Below, piece by piece: positions 1 through 8,360 of a DNA stretch of 64,000 bases. The stretch spans positions 992,001 through 1,056,000 of the forward strand of contig CAVSYR010000005.1 in the NCBI GenBank assembly GCA_963732225.1. Reading direction: 5' to 3'. A program made the position numbers and the translations under genes. Within the stretch, counting starts at the first letter, position 1, and the number at the start of each line of letters is the position of its first letter. The stretch is from VRUE01 sp963732225. GTDB taxonomy: Bacteria; Actinomycetota; Thermoleophilia; Solirubrobacterales; 70-9. Under the pieces are notes generated by a model, which was given only the letters and a program-made list of their open reading frames with translations, did not search any database and was not told the origin of the DNA.

Positions 1-85
1 CGCGGATGACGAGGAGGGTCCACTTGCCACAGACCACTTGGGCCGTGCGGCAGACGGGACATTGGGAGTTGGAAGCGGCACTCAT
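1..85 (-). CDS. HxlR-family transcriptional regulator, N-terminal fragment
   Basis: The visible 28 codons start at the ATG whose complement is at 83-85 and run off the window edge. They read as the start of an HxlR winged-helix regulator: CPVCRTAQVVCGKWTLLVIR matches the family opening CPV...GKWT-L-ILR. HxlR proteins are small dimeric DNA-binding regulators, often sensing redox or aldehyde stress through an N-terminal cysteine, and Cys residues are present here. The gene is divergent from the pilus genes, and an inverted repeat lies about 60 bp upstream. The ligand cannot be judged from this fragment. Confidence 0.8.
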   Translation of the reverse strand, partial: MSAASNSQCPVCRTAQVVCGKWTLLVIR

Positions 86-141
86 GATCAAAACGAGGCG
101 GTTTGTGGCGATTGCCTCGCTTCAGCAAGTGTAGCGACATA

Positions 142-158
142 GCTTCACTTACTGAAGT
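142..158. promoter_or_regulatory. Operator-like inverted repeat upstream of the HxlR gene
   Basis: GCTTCACTTACTGAAGT contains the 5-bp arms CTTCA/TGAAG around a 5-bp centre. It lies between the divergent HxlR and pilus genes. A near-identical sequence (15 of 17 bases) is found at 19064-19080 just before the yihY gene. The repetition suggests a binding site for one regulator, plausibly the adjacent HxlR protein; that assignment is inference. Confidence 0.5.
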
Positions 159-239
159 TTTGGCCGATCCGCACTGCAAGGCCGTCTCCGCAGGCCACCC
201 AGGTTAAAGCGAAGCCCCCGCACAACCGATGGACCCTGC

Positions 240-1583
240 ATGACGCCACCCGGGCGCAAGCCGCTGCATGGCGAAGACGGATTCGCGCTGATCGAGGTGC
301 TCGTCAGCGCCCTCATCCTCGCCATCGTCGCCGCCGGGGTTCTAGCCCTGCTCTCGGCGACCACCCGCTCCTCGGCCGCCGAGCGCAACCATTCCCAGGC
401 CTACGCGCTCGCCCAAGAAGACCAAGCGCGCCTTCGCTCGCTGCGGCTTTCATCGCTCAATCGCCTCAAACAGACCAACGAATACACGCTCGGCGGGACG
501 AAATTCACGGTCGAATCGACGGGCGTCTTCGTCAACAACACGAAAGGGCAGCCCTCCACCTGCAGCGGCGCCGAAACGTCGGCGGACTACGTCCGCATCA
601 CTTCATCGGTGACCTGGCCTCGTAGCCTCGCGCCCGTCGTCATCCAGAGCATCGTCTCTCCCTCGACTGGTTCGCTCGACCCCAACCACGGCACCCTCGT
701 CGTCACGGTCAAAAACGTCGCCACCAAAGGGATCTCCGGCGTCGGCCTCTCGGGTAGCGGCGCCGGCACCTTCAACGGCACCACCGACTCCGAAGGCTGC
801 GCCAACTTCACCGACCTGCCGGCCGGCAACTACACCGTCACCCCCACCGCCACCGGCCTGGTCGGCCGCGACGGCGAACCCCCGCACGCGGTGACCCAGG
901 GGGTGGTGGCAGCGGGCAGCACCACGCTCGGGCTCGAATACGACACGCCGGCAACGGTTCCAGCCGAATTCCTCGCCCGCATCGGCAGTGGCTTGACCTT
1001 CGAAGCAGTCAAAGTCGACTCGCTGTTCGTCTCCAACTCGCTCGGAGCGAAGGCGTACTGGACTCCGACCAAAGCCCGGGAATCCCTGATCAAAGCCACG
1101 CCCGTCTTCCCTTTCAGCAACCAGGTCAGCATCTGGGCGGGTAGCTGCGAAAGCAACAACCCGGGAACCGGCGCGGGCCAGATCAACATCATCCTCAAAC
1201 CCGGCGAAGAAGTTAAACCGACACTGAAACTGCAGGTTCCCGCGCTCCAGCTCACAGTAAAAAACGGCAGCTCACTGGTCAGCGGCGCACGCATAACGAT
1301 CACCGACGAAAGCTGCAAAGACGAAAAAGGCGTCGCGATCAAGCGCTCGTACACGAGCGAAGCCGGTGGGCACCAGAGCATCACGACGAGCGGCACGCCC
1401 GAATACGGATTGCCCTGGGGGACCTACAGGATCTGCGCCTCAGCGACCTTCATCGAAAGCAAAAAAGAAGTCATCCACCGGATCGAACAATCCGGCGTCT
1501 CGGTGAAAAGCCTGAGCAGCGCGACCAGCAAAACCCTTGACCTCTCCGGCAGTGGTTGGGAAAGCGGCAAAGCGTGTCCATGA
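240..1583 (+). CDS. PilV-like minor prepilin with large C-terminal domain
   Basis: The protein has a type III prepilin leader: around residue 13 the motif DGFALIEVLVSALILAIVAAG gives cleavage after Gly, Phe at +1 and Glu at +5, followed by a hydrophobic helix. The remaining roughly 400 residues are Ser/Thr/Gly rich and include a segment near residues 150-215 that looks like an Ig/carboxypeptidase-regulatory beta fold. It is probably a minor pilin priming assembly or placed at the pilus tip, processed by the PilD at 8361-9107. It is first in a tight + strand run, overlapping the next gene by 28 bp. At 447 residues it is much longer than typical PilV (about 150-200), so the C-terminal domain may be an exposed adhesin. 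Confidence 0.8.
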   Translation: MTPPGRKPLHGEDGFALIEVLVSALILAIVAAGVLALLSATTRSSAAERNHSQAYALAQEDQARLRSLRLSSLNRLKQTNEYTLGGTKFTVESTGVFVNNTKGQPSTCSGAETSADYVRITSSVTWPRSLAPVVIQSIVSPSTGSLDPNHGTLVVTVKNVATKGISGVGLSGSGAGTFNGTTDSEGCANFTDLPAGNYTVTPTATGLVGRDGEPPHAVTQGVVAAGSTTLGLEYDTPATVPAEFLARIGSGLTFEAVKVDSLFVSNSLGAKAYWTPTKARESLIKATPVFPFSNQVSIWAGSCESNNPGTGAGQINIILKPGEEVKPTLKLQVPALQLTVKNGSSLVSGARITITDESCKDEKGVAIKRSYTSEAGGHQSITTSGTPEYGLPWGTYRICASATFIESKKEVIHRIEQSGVSVKSLSSATSKTLDLSGSGWESGKACP

Positions 1584-2266
1584 GAGCTCGCATCGATTTG
1601 GCTGACCAGCGCGGCACCACCTTGATCGAGATGCTGGTGGCACTGGCCAGCGGCCTTGTCGTTGTCTCGGCTTTGACGGCATTGATCATCACGACCCTGC
1701 ACGGCTCGGCCCGGGTCTCGGCCCGAGTCGACGCCACCCAGCGGGCGCGGATCGCGCTGACCAGGGTGATGGAACAGCTTCACTCCTCCTGCGTCGCTCC
1801 CGAAGTCGCCCCGATCCAGAAAAAAAGCACCGGCACCTCGCTTGAATTCATCCACCAGACGGGCTCCGCGGTGTCCCCGGTTCCGATCATCAGCGTCATC
1901 AGCCTCAGCGGCGGCACCCTTTCGCAGCAGGACTACAGCGTCACCGGCACCGCGCCGAACTGGTCGCGCTCAACCGCGATCGGCGGCCCGCGGACCCTGC
2001 TGACAAACGTCAGCCCCACCGCGCCGAGCAGCTCGATCTTCAGCTACTACCGTTACTTGGGCGGAACGATCTCCGCCACACCGCTGGCCACGCCACTCGA
2101 AGCCGAAGCAGCGCTCACCGTCGAGGTGCGCGCAGCACTCACCGCCGCGCCCCTCTCGACCCCAGTCAAAGACACCGGTTCCTCCGCCAGCGTCCAGAAC
2201 AGCACCACGCTGCGCCTGACCCCGCCCTCGTTCAACGAAGGATCTCCGGCCCGGCCATGCCAGTAG
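1556..2266 (+). CDS. PilW-like minor prepilin
   Basis: Near residue 20 the prepilin motif QRGTTLIEMLVALASGLVVVSAL gives Gly before the cleavage site, Thr at +1 and Glu at +5. A helix with the PilW-style sequence RARIALTRVMEQLHSSC follows. The globular part (about 190 residues) is Ser/Thr rich with no enzymatic motif. It overlaps both neighbours (28 bp upstream, 10 bp downstream), so the three minor pilin genes are almost certainly translationally coupled. The start could also be the GTG/ATG around 1580; the chosen ATG is the longest reading. Confidence 0.8.
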   Translation: MGKRQSVSMRARIDLADQRGTTLIEMLVALASGLVVVSALTALIITTLHGSARVSARVDATQRARIALTRVMEQLHSSCVAPEVAPIQKKSTGTSLEFIHQTGSAVSPVPIISVISLSGGTLSQQDYSVTGTAPNWSRSTAIGGPRTLLTNVSPTAPSSSIFSYYRYLGGTISATPLATPLEAEAALTVEVRAALTAAPLSTPVKDTGSSASVQNSTTLRLTPPSFNEGSPARPCQ

Positions 2267-3933
2267 AGCGCAACGGAGAAGAGGGTTTCACGATGGCGAT
2301 CACGGTGATCGGCGCATCGCTTGTCGCGATGCTCGTGCTCGTTGCCCTCACCGCTGTCAACGGCGACAGCCACTCGAACGCATACGACCTCAAGCAGAAG
2401 CAAGCTTACGAGGCGGCCAAGGCTGGAATCGACGACTACGCCTTCCACCTGCACGCTAACAACAGCTACTGGACGACCTGCGCAAACGTACCCGCGCCCA
2501 GCGCCGTCAACCAAGTCGGCTCGACGAAAAACAGGCGCACCGTGCCGGGGACGACCGGTGCCGAATACGCGATCGAACTGCTGCCCTCGACAACGCAGAG
2601 CACCTACAAAGAATGCAATGAAGGCCACGCCACCGAAAGCATGCTGCAATCGAAAGACCCGTTGAAGGGAACGTTCCGCATCCGCTCGACTGGATTCGCC
2701 GGTAAAACCGATGCCTCGATCGTCGCCACCTTCAAGCCCGGCAGCTTTCTCGACTACGTCTACTTCACCCAGCGCGAGACCTCCGACCCGGTCACCTACG
2801 GCCCCGCAGAAACAATCGTCAAAGCGGCGGAAAAACAGTGCAGCAAGACGATCGCCGAAAAACGCTACAGCACTGAAATCCTCTCGGGCGAAGGCTACTG
2901 CGACGCGATCTCATTCGTCAGCGGCGACTTCATCAACGGTCCCATGCATACCAACGACGCCTTCGTCATCTGCGGCAGCCCAACCTTGGGCGGATCGGCG
3001 GCCGACCCGGTGGAGGTAAGCGGACCACCTAAAGGGTGGTTCTCGACCAACGAAATTCCCAACTCTGGCTCGGGCTGCAGCGGCAGCGAATCGAACTTCA
3101 AAGGAACCCTCACGGCAAATTCAGCGGTGCTCACGCCGCCTTCGAGCAATGCCGAACTGAGCAAAATCGCTACAGAATCTAAATCGATGTTCAAAGGTCA
3201 GGTTCGAATCTGCCTCAGCGCCAAAAATATGACCGTGCTGACGTATTCCGAAGCGTCCACCTGCGCGAAACCTGTTGGAACCCCGCTCTACAGCGGGGCT
3301 ATCCCGGCAAGCGGCGTCGTCTACGTCGAAGGCGGCGCCTGTCCGGCGACAAAATACACGCCGTTCAACGTCAACTACGAAGCCACCGTCGAAAACGCGG
3401 GGTGCGGCAATGCCTACGTGGAAGGCACGTACTCCGGGCAGCTCACGATTGGCACCTACAACGACATCATCGTCACCGGCAACCTCTGCATGGAATCGTG
3501 CGAATCGGAACTCCCGCTGAAAGGCGAAGGGGTTCTCGGCCTGGTCGCCAACAACTTCGTTCGCATCTATCACCCAGAGGCGTACAGAATTGAAAAAGAA
3601 GAAAAAAATGGGAAAGTCGTAAAAGAAACAAAAGTCTTCGAATGCAAGAACGGGACCGGCTACCTGCAGAACGTCACCATCGACGCGGCGATCCTGGCGA
3701 TCGAACACTCTTTCATCGTCGATAACTACAACTGCGGAAGCAAGCTGGGAACCCTGCGCGTCAACGGCGCGATCGCCCAGAAGTACCGCGGTGCGGTAGG
3801 CACCACCGGCAGCAACGGCAGCGGCTACCTGAAGAGCTACAACTACGACAGCCGCCTGCGCTACCTCGAGCCGCCGAGCTTCATCCAACCGGAAAAAACC
3901 GCTTGGGTGATCGGTCGCGAGACGCTCGAATAA
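2257..3933 (+). CDS. PilX/GspK-like minor pilus protein
   Basis: The N-terminus has EEGFTMAITVIGASLVAMLVLVAL: a prepilin-like Gly-Phe cleavage site and hydrophobic helix but no Glu at +5. That absence is a known trait of GspK/PilX-type tip pseudopilins. The next residues, LKQKQAYEAAKAGIDDYAFHL, fit the PilX N-domain pattern (QAxxAAEAGI). The remaining 500 residues are Cys- and Ser-rich with no known catalytic motif; length is far above PilX (about 200) and nearer GspK plus an added domain. It is the third gene of the minor-pilin operon. The long C-terminal part is probably surface exposed. Confidence 0.75.
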   Translation: MPVERNGEEGFTMAITVIGASLVAMLVLVALTAVNGDSHSNAYDLKQKQAYEAAKAGIDDYAFHLHANNSYWTTCANVPAPSAVNQVGSTKNRRTVPGTTGAEYAIELLPSTTQSTYKECNEGHATESMLQSKDPLKGTFRIRSTGFAGKTDASIVATFKPGSFLDYVYFTQRETSDPVTYGPAETIVKAAEKQCSKTIAEKRYSTEILSGEGYCDAISFVSGDFINGPMHTNDAFVICGSPTLGGSAADPVEVSGPPKGWFSTNEIPNSGSGCSGSESNFKGTLTANSAVLTPPSSNAELSKIATESKSMFKGQVRICLSAKNMTVLTYSEASTCAKPVGTPLYSGAIPASGVVYVEGGACPATKYTPFNVNYEATVENAGCGNAYVEGTYSGQLTIGTYNDIIVTGNLCMESCESELPLKGEGVLGLVANNFVRIYHPEAYRIEKEEKNGKVVKETKVFECKNGTGYLQNVTIDAAILAIEHSFIVDNYNCGSKLGTLRVNGAIAQKYRGAVGTTGSNGSGYLKSYNYDSRLRYLEPPSFIQPEKTAWVIGRETLE

Positions 3934-4026
3934 GCGTTGCAAGTTCGAATTCTAAGTAGATCGAGGCAAAGGTTCTTTGGCCGTTTGGCCGATGCAAGAC
4001 CGACGGGCCACGTTGCCCTATCTCAA

Positions 4027-5133
4027 ATGAACTTGCCATCGCCCCAGATCAAACTTCCCTCGCTGAAGCGGGGCCGGACGAAAGACTCCGGACTCGTCGG
4101 CCTCGAGATCGAGGCCGGCAGCATCGCCGCGGCCGAAGTGCATCGCAACGGCGGTGTGCGGCTGATCGCCTCCGGTTCCGTGCCGTTGGCGCCGGAAGCA
4201 TTCCGCGATGGTGAAGTCGCCGATCCCGATGCTGTTGCGGCGGCCCTGCGCGACCTCTTTGCGACCCACAAGCTGGGCAAGCGGGTGCGACTCGGCATCG
4301 CCAACCAGCGGGTCGTCGTCAGAACGCTGAGGCTTCCCGCGATCGAAGATCCGGCCGAGCTCTCGGCCGCCGTCCGCTTCGCAGCTCAGGAACAAATCGC
4401 GATGCCGCTCGATCAGGCCGTCATCGACCATCGTGTGGTGGGCGGCGTCGGCGCGGTCGAGGGCGCTGGCCCCCAGGTGGACGTGATCGTCGTTGCCGCT
4501 CGCCGCGACATGATCGCGGCCTCGCTCGCCCCCCTCAAGGAGGCCGGTCTGGAACCCGTTGGGGTCGATCTCTCTGCCTTCGGGATGATTCGTGCGCTCG
4601 GCCAGGTCGCCGGCCCGACGCACGAGGAGGCACCAGCTTCTTCGGCGGTGCTCTACTGCAACGTCGGCGATGTCACCAACCTCGCCGTCGCCAAGGGTCG
4701 CTCCTGTCTTTTCACCCGTGTCTCCCCCGTCGGCCTCGAGGACGTCGCCGGCAACTTCGCGAGCGCCACCGGGCTTACGCCAGAGCACGCTCGCATGTGG
4801 CTCGACCACGTCGGGCTCGCATTGCCACTCGAGCAGATCGAGGGCGATCCAGACACCGTCGGCAAGGCCCGTGCCGCGCTCGAGAGCGGCGCCTCCGCCC
4901 TGATTGACGAGCTGCGCCTCTCACTCGACTTCTACGCTGCCCAGGAAGGCGTACTGCCGGTCGATCGGATTGTGCTCTGCGGTCCCGGAAGCGCGATCCC
5001 GGGTCTCGCCGTCCAGATGGAACCCGTTCTCGGCCTGCCGATCACGATCGAGCGGCCCGAGGCCCTCGGCGACCTCGATATCGCGACGGCTGCGCGTCTC
5101 ACCCTGCCCTTCGGACTTGCATTGGACGGCTAG
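4027..5133 (+). CDS. pilM: Type IV pilus assembly protein PilM
   Basis: PilM is a cytoplasmic actin-like ATP-binding protein that docks the PilN tail to the motor. Here it begins at ATG 4027, giving MNLPSPQIKLPSLKRG; an in-frame GTG/TTG-type extension to 3937 lacks family similarity. The actin-like fold shows in VGLEIEAGSIAAAEVHRNGGVRL (phosphate loop 1), QIAMPLDQAVIDHRVV, ILYCNVGD-like SAVLYCNVGDVTNLAV (phosphate loop 2) and RIVLCGPGSAIPGL (adenosine motif). At 368 residues it is the usual length. pilN follows after 2 bp, so the pair is coupled. Confidence 0.9.
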   Translation: MNLPSPQIKLPSLKRGRTKDSGLVGLEIEAGSIAAAEVHRNGGVRLIASGSVPLAPEAFRDGEVADPDAVAAALRDLFATHKLGKRVRLGIANQRVVVRTLRLPAIEDPAELSAAVRFAAQEQIAMPLDQAVIDHRVVGGVGAVEGAGPQVDVIVVAARRDMIAASLAPLKEAGLEPVGVDLSAFGMIRALGQVAGPTHEEAPASSAVLYCNVGDVTNLAVAKGRSCLFTRVSPVGLEDVAGNFASATGLTPEHARMWLDHVGLALPLEQIEGDPDTVGKARAALESGASALIDELRLSLDFYAAQEGVLPVDRIVLCGPGSAIPGLAVQMEPVLGLPITIERPEALGDLDIATAARLTLPFGLALDG

Positions 5134-5135
5134 GC

Positions 5136-5882
5136 GTGCGCCCGGTAAATCTGATTCCAGAAGAGGACAGGCCGGGTGGCCGCCGAGCAATGCGAGGCGG
5201 CCCGCTCGCCTACATCATCGTCGGCGCCTTGGCAGCTGCCGTGATTGGCGTCGCCGTTCTCGCCGTGACCAGCAACCAGATTTCCGACAGCAAGGCGGAA
5301 ATCGCGAAGCTCGAAGGCGAAAAGTCCACGGTTGAAGCACGCGCACAAGCGCTCGATGCCTACACCCAGTTCCACAGTCTGGGCGAACAGCGCCTCGCCA
5401 CAGTCACCAGCCTGGCCGACAGCCGCTTCGACTGGCAGCGGGTGATGCGCGAACTCGCCGTGGTCCTGCCGGGAGACGTCTGGTTGACCAATCTGACCGG
5501 AACCGCGAGCCCCAATGTCTCCATCGACGGCGCCGCCGGACTCGCACTGCGCGGCTCGATTCCGGGCCCGGCCCTCGAACTGAACGGCTGTGCGACGGGC
5601 CAGGACGCGGTCGCCGCGTTCGTCCAAGCCCTGAAGCAGATCGACGGGGTGACGCGTGTGGGCATGCAGTCCTCCTCGTTGGGCGAAGAAGGCGGCGGCA
5701 GCGGCAACGCGACATCGGGCGGCTCAACCTGCCAGACCCGCGATTTCATCGCTGAATTCCAGATGGTCGTGGCCTTCGACGCAGCGCCGGTTTCCGGCGA
5801 AGCAACCGAAGGGGAAGCTGAAGTCGCGCCGGCGCCAGAATCCACCGAAACAACCACCTCGACTGAAACAGAAGGCAGCTGA
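5136..5882 (+). CDS. pilN: Type IV pilus inner-membrane protein PilN
   Basis: Starts at GTG 5136, giving MRPVNLIPEEDRPGGRR; the N-terminal VNLIP-E motif is the conserved PilN peptide that binds PilM. One membrane helix follows at about residues 24-45, then a coiled coil (ISDSKAEIAKLEGEKSTVEARAQ, about 47-70) and a ferredoxin-like periplasmic-side domain. The C-terminal 30 residues are acidic and Thr rich. PilN pairs with PilO to form the alignment complex between platform and cell wall. It sits 2 bp after pilM and ends 1 bp before pilO. Confidence 0.9.
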   Translation: MRPVNLIPEEDRPGGRRAMRGGPLAYIIVGALAAAVIGVAVLAVTSNQISDSKAEIAKLEGEKSTVEARAQALDAYTQFHSLGEQRLATVTSLADSRFDWQRVMRELAVVLPGDVWLTNLTGTASPNVSIDGAAGLALRGSIPGPALELNGCATGQDAVAAFVQALKQIDGVTRVGMQSSSLGEEGGGSGNATSGGSTCQTRDFIAEFQMVVAFDAAPVSGEATEGEAEVAPAPESTETTTSTETEGS

Positions 5883-5883
5883 G

Positions 5884-6744
5884 GTGAACTCTTCCAACCG
5901 CCTGATCGTCTCGATCCTCGTCGTCGCCGTCCTGGCGATTGGCTTCTGGATGTTGGCTCTCGGCCCGAAGCGCGAAGAAGCAAGCGAACTATCCGGTCAG
6001 GCCGAACAGCTGCAGACGGCGCTAGCCGAAGCACAGAGCAAAGCCGCTGAGGCAGCGACGGCAAGGCGGGCCTTCCCCGCTGATTATCACCATCTCGTCG
6101 TCCTCGGCCAGGCGGTACCGGCTGGGGATGAAACCTCTTCGCTGCTGGTCGAACTCAACACCATCGCGGGTGCGGCGGGAGTGCGGTTCGACGAAATCCA
6201 ACTTGAAGGCTCGGGCGAAGCATCGGCTCCAGTTTCCACACCCGAAGCGGCACCGGCAACGCCTTCGGCCGCCGCTCCTGGCTCCGTGCCAACGGCTTCG
6301 ACGGTGCCGCCAACCGAGGCAGCCGCCTCACTGCTGCCGCTCGGCGCGGCGATTGGTCCCGCCGGACTTGCGGTAATGCCCTACCACCTAACCTTCAGCG
6401 GCAGCTTCTTTCAAATCGCCAACTTCGTCAAGGGAATTGACTCCCTCGTCCACACTGGTAACTCGAGTGTCGCGGTTGATGGCCGCCTGGTCACGCTCAG
6501 CGGCTTTGCTCTAAATACGGAAGAAAACGAATCCGAAGACCAACAGAAGCCGAGCAACTTCCTCAAAGCCACCTTTGCGGTCACCACCTATGTCACTCCG
6601 CCCACACAGGGAGTTACCGCCGGCGCTACTCCCACCGCTCCGGCGCCGATCACCACCCCCGCCGGAGCGAGTGAAACCGCGACTCAAGCAGCCTCGACCG
6701 AATCCTCCTCGACCGAATCCCCGCAAACGGTGTCGGCGCGATGA
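5884..6744 (+). CDS. pilO: Type IV pilus inner-membrane protein PilO
   Basis: GTG 5884 directly follows the pilN stop and gives a short cytoplasmic tail, a membrane helix (LIVSILVVAVLAIGFWMLAL, about 6-25), a coiled coil (EEASELSGQAEQLQTALAEAQSKAAEA) and a PilO globular domain (LVELNTIAGAAGVRFDEIQL ... YHLTFSGSFFQIANFVKGID). A Pro/Ala/Thr-rich insertion at about 120-150 and a Thr/Ser-rich tail are unusual extensions. PilO forms heterodimers with PilN. A longer in-frame reading from 5656 is rejected because it runs antisense in composition and overlaps pilN. Confidence 0.88.
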   Translation: MNSSNRLIVSILVVAVLAIGFWMLALGPKREEASELSGQAEQLQTALAEAQSKAAEAATARRAFPADYHHLVVLGQAVPAGDETSSLLVELNTIAGAAGVRFDEIQLEGSGEASAPVSTPEAAPATPSAAAPGSVPTASTVPPTEAAASLLPLGAAIGPAGLAVMPYHLTFSGSFFQIANFVKGIDSLVHTGNSSVAVDGRLVTLSGFALNTEENESEDQQKPSNFLKATFAVTTYVTPPTQGVTAGATPTAPAPITTPAGASETATQAASTESSSTESPQTVSAR

Positions 6745-7625
6745 ACATGCTGAAAAAAGGACCCGAGCTGAAGGTTCCGGACCTCAAGGTCCCCGACTTC
6801 GTGCTCGACATCTACTACGACCTTCGCGAGCGCCGTCTCCTCCCCTTGGTGGCGATCCTCGTCGTCGCACTCGTCGCGCTGCCGATCGTGCTTAGCGGCG
6901 GCTCGAGCTCCGAGGAAGAAGAAACGGCTTTCGCGACGCCCAGCACCGCAGCCCCGACGAGCACGCTGGTCGTGGCCAAAGCGGCGCCCGGCCTGCGCGA
7001 ATACCGCCATCGGCTCGCAGGAATTGCCAAGGACCCCTTCAAGCAGCAGTACTCAGAACCGGAAAACAGTGAAAGCGGCGAAGGCTCGCGGTCGGGGGGC
7101 GCAGAATCCGTGACCGTCGAATCGGGCGGACCGTCGGAACCACCCGCGACCGAAACCCCGGAAGGCGGCACGGCTCCCGAAGGCAACGGCGAACCGCCCG
7201 AAGGTGGACACCTGCAGTACTACTCCTTCGCGATCGACGTGCGCATCACGCCTGTTTCTTCCACGAAGAATCCGGAAGCCACGGTTCGCCACAACCTGCC
7301 CAACATGACGATGCTGCCGAGCCGGGCCGTGCCAGCCTTGACCTTCGTCGGCGTCACCAAGGATCAAAAGAACGCCGTGATGCTGGTCTCCGACAAGGTC
7401 ACCGGCCTCTTCGGCGACGCCACCTGCATCGAGGGCAACGAAAGCTGTCAGCTCCTGGCGCTGGAACCGGGCATCCCGGAGACCGTCGTCTACGGAGCCG
7501 ACAACCGCACCTACCGCATCGAGCTGCTGAAGCTCCGCTTGCTCAAAACCGACAAGCTGAACGTGGCGCCGCTCGGTCCCTCGAAGCACAAGGACAGCGG
7601 TTCCAAGGGCTCCGGCGGCGGCTAG
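6741..7625 (+). CDS. Membrane-anchored pilus-locus protein at the PilP position
   Basis: The gene overlaps pilO by 4 bp and is last in the pilMNO run, where diderm bacteria carry pilP. The protein has a short basic N-terminus with the internal repeat ELKVPDLKVPDF, one membrane helix (LLPLVAILVVALVALPIVLSGG, about 34-55), a Glu/Gly/Ser linker (about 105-155) and a C-terminal domain of about 130 residues. That domain contains paired Cys (ATCIEGNESCQLL) and the phrase FVGVTKDQKNAVMLVSD, compatible with a small beta domain. It is probably an envelope-side partner of PilN/PilO. No secretin is present nearby, so the classical PilP role cannot be assumed. Confidence 0.6.
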   Translation: MNMLKKGPELKVPDLKVPDFVLDIYYDLRERRLLPLVAILVVALVALPIVLSGGSSSEEEETAFATPSTAAPTSTLVVAKAAPGLREYRHRLAGIAKDPFKQQYSEPENSESGEGSRSGGAESVTVESGGPSEPPATETPEGGTAPEGNGEPPEGGHLQYYSFAIDVRITPVSSTKNPEATVRHNLPNMTMLPSRAVPALTFVGVTKDQKNAVMLVSDKVTGLFGDATCIEGNESCQLLALEPGIPETVVYGADNRTYRIELLKLRLLKTDKLNVAPLGPSKHKDSGSKGSGGG

Positions 7626-7628
7626 CGC

Positions 7629-8039
7629 TCACAGCGAAATCATCGTCAACCGCTCACCCGGCCCAGCCAGCCCCCGAATGTCGCCAGGATCCGAGGTCGC
7701 GATCGCGGCTCGGCATTGAATCGCACAGCAAACCACGTGAGCATCGGTGATATCGCGCTCGCTGCGCTCGCCCAGTCGCACGCCAACCTCCTTCGCTCGA
7801 GCCTCGTCGAGTAGATCCAACTCACCAGAATCTAGAAGGCGTGCCAGTGGTGCGGCTCCGGGGCCTCCTCGCCACCCCTGCGCGAGAACGGTCGCGGGAA
7901 CGTGGATGCGCGATCTCAATGCAAGCGCCGTCTTGAGCAGTCCCCTGACGCGTTCGTCTCCACGCTCGAAAGCAATCAGGGCTCCGGCGTCGAGGACGAG
8001 ATCTCCCGGAAAGCCCTTTCCAACTCTTTGCGCCCCCAT
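7629..8039 (-). CDS. VapC-type PIN-domain toxin
   Basis: PIN domains are Mg-dependent endoribonucleases; as toxins they cut tRNA or rRNA. The protein (136 aa) has the acidic residues expected: Asp in VLDAGALIAFERGD near residue 17, a central acidic residue, Asp in DITDAHVVCCAI near 97 and Asp in ATSDPGDI near 115. It overlaps the antitoxin gene by 64 bp, a strong sign of translational coupling. It is convergent with the last + strand pilus gene (3-bp gap). No alternative start closer to the Asp exists, so the 10-residue N-terminal extension seems real. Confidence 0.85.
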   Translation of the reverse strand: MGAQRVGKGFPGDLVLDAGALIAFERGDERVRGLLKTALALRSRIHVPATVLAQGWRGGPGAAPLARLLDSGELDLLDEARAKEVGVRLGERSERDITDAHVVCCAIQCRAAIATSDPGDIRGLAGPGERLTMISL

Positions 8040-8248
8040 TCCTCAGCCTCCTTGCCTATCGGTCCGTGAATTGCATCGGAGAGCTCCAGGGCCTCCCGCA
8101 ACGCCTCGGTCCTAGTCCGCGCAAGCAGGGCCCTTTCGACCGCGACCGAGAGGTTTGGCGCTCTCCCCGTCTTCACTTCTGCTCGAGCGGCCTCGAGCGC
8201 GTCGGGCTCGACGGAAATGGTCACCCGCTCTTTCATACGGAGCATCAT
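7976..8248 (-). CDS. VapB-type antitoxin, ribbon-helix-helix
   Basis: A 90-aa protein with RVTISVEPDALEAARAEVKTGRAPNLSVAVERALL near its N-terminus: a beta strand followed by two helices, as in ribbon-helix-helix antitoxins. The C-terminal half is charged (KEAEEWGRKELERAFREISSS) and should wrap the PIN toxin encoded downstream. Start ATG 8248 is taken; Met 5 (MKERVTISV) is equally plausible. The dimer is expected to repress its own promoter, and a 12-bp palindrome lies 24 bp upstream. Confidence 0.82.
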   Translation of the reverse strand: MMLRMKERVTISVEPDALEAARAEVKTGRAPNLSVAVERALLARTRTEALREALELSDAIHGPIGKEAEEWGRKELERAFREISSSTPEP

Positions 8249-8271
8249 ACGCTGCCTCCTTCCGCAATTGA

Positions 8272-8283
8272 CTGCTTAAGCAG
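8272..8283. promoter_or_regulatory. Palindrome upstream of the vapBC pair
   Basis: CTGCTTAAGCAG is a perfect 12-bp palindrome centred about 30 bp upstream of the antitoxin start, within a short AT-richer patch. Toxin-antitoxin operons are normally autorepressed from such sites by the antitoxin dimer, so it is a good operator candidate. The binding protein is inferred. Confidence 0.45.
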
Positions 8284-8360
8284 CATGGGTCATCCGACCG
8301 CACAAGTGGCGCGTAGGGCAACTCGATTCTGTGACGCCTTGCGCGAGCCTCCGGGGCTCG

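Noticed and set aside
2053..4809. Long open frames antisense to the pilus genes
   Set aside because: Typical of GC-rich DNA; their proteins are low-complexity Arg/Gly/Asp-rich and match no family.
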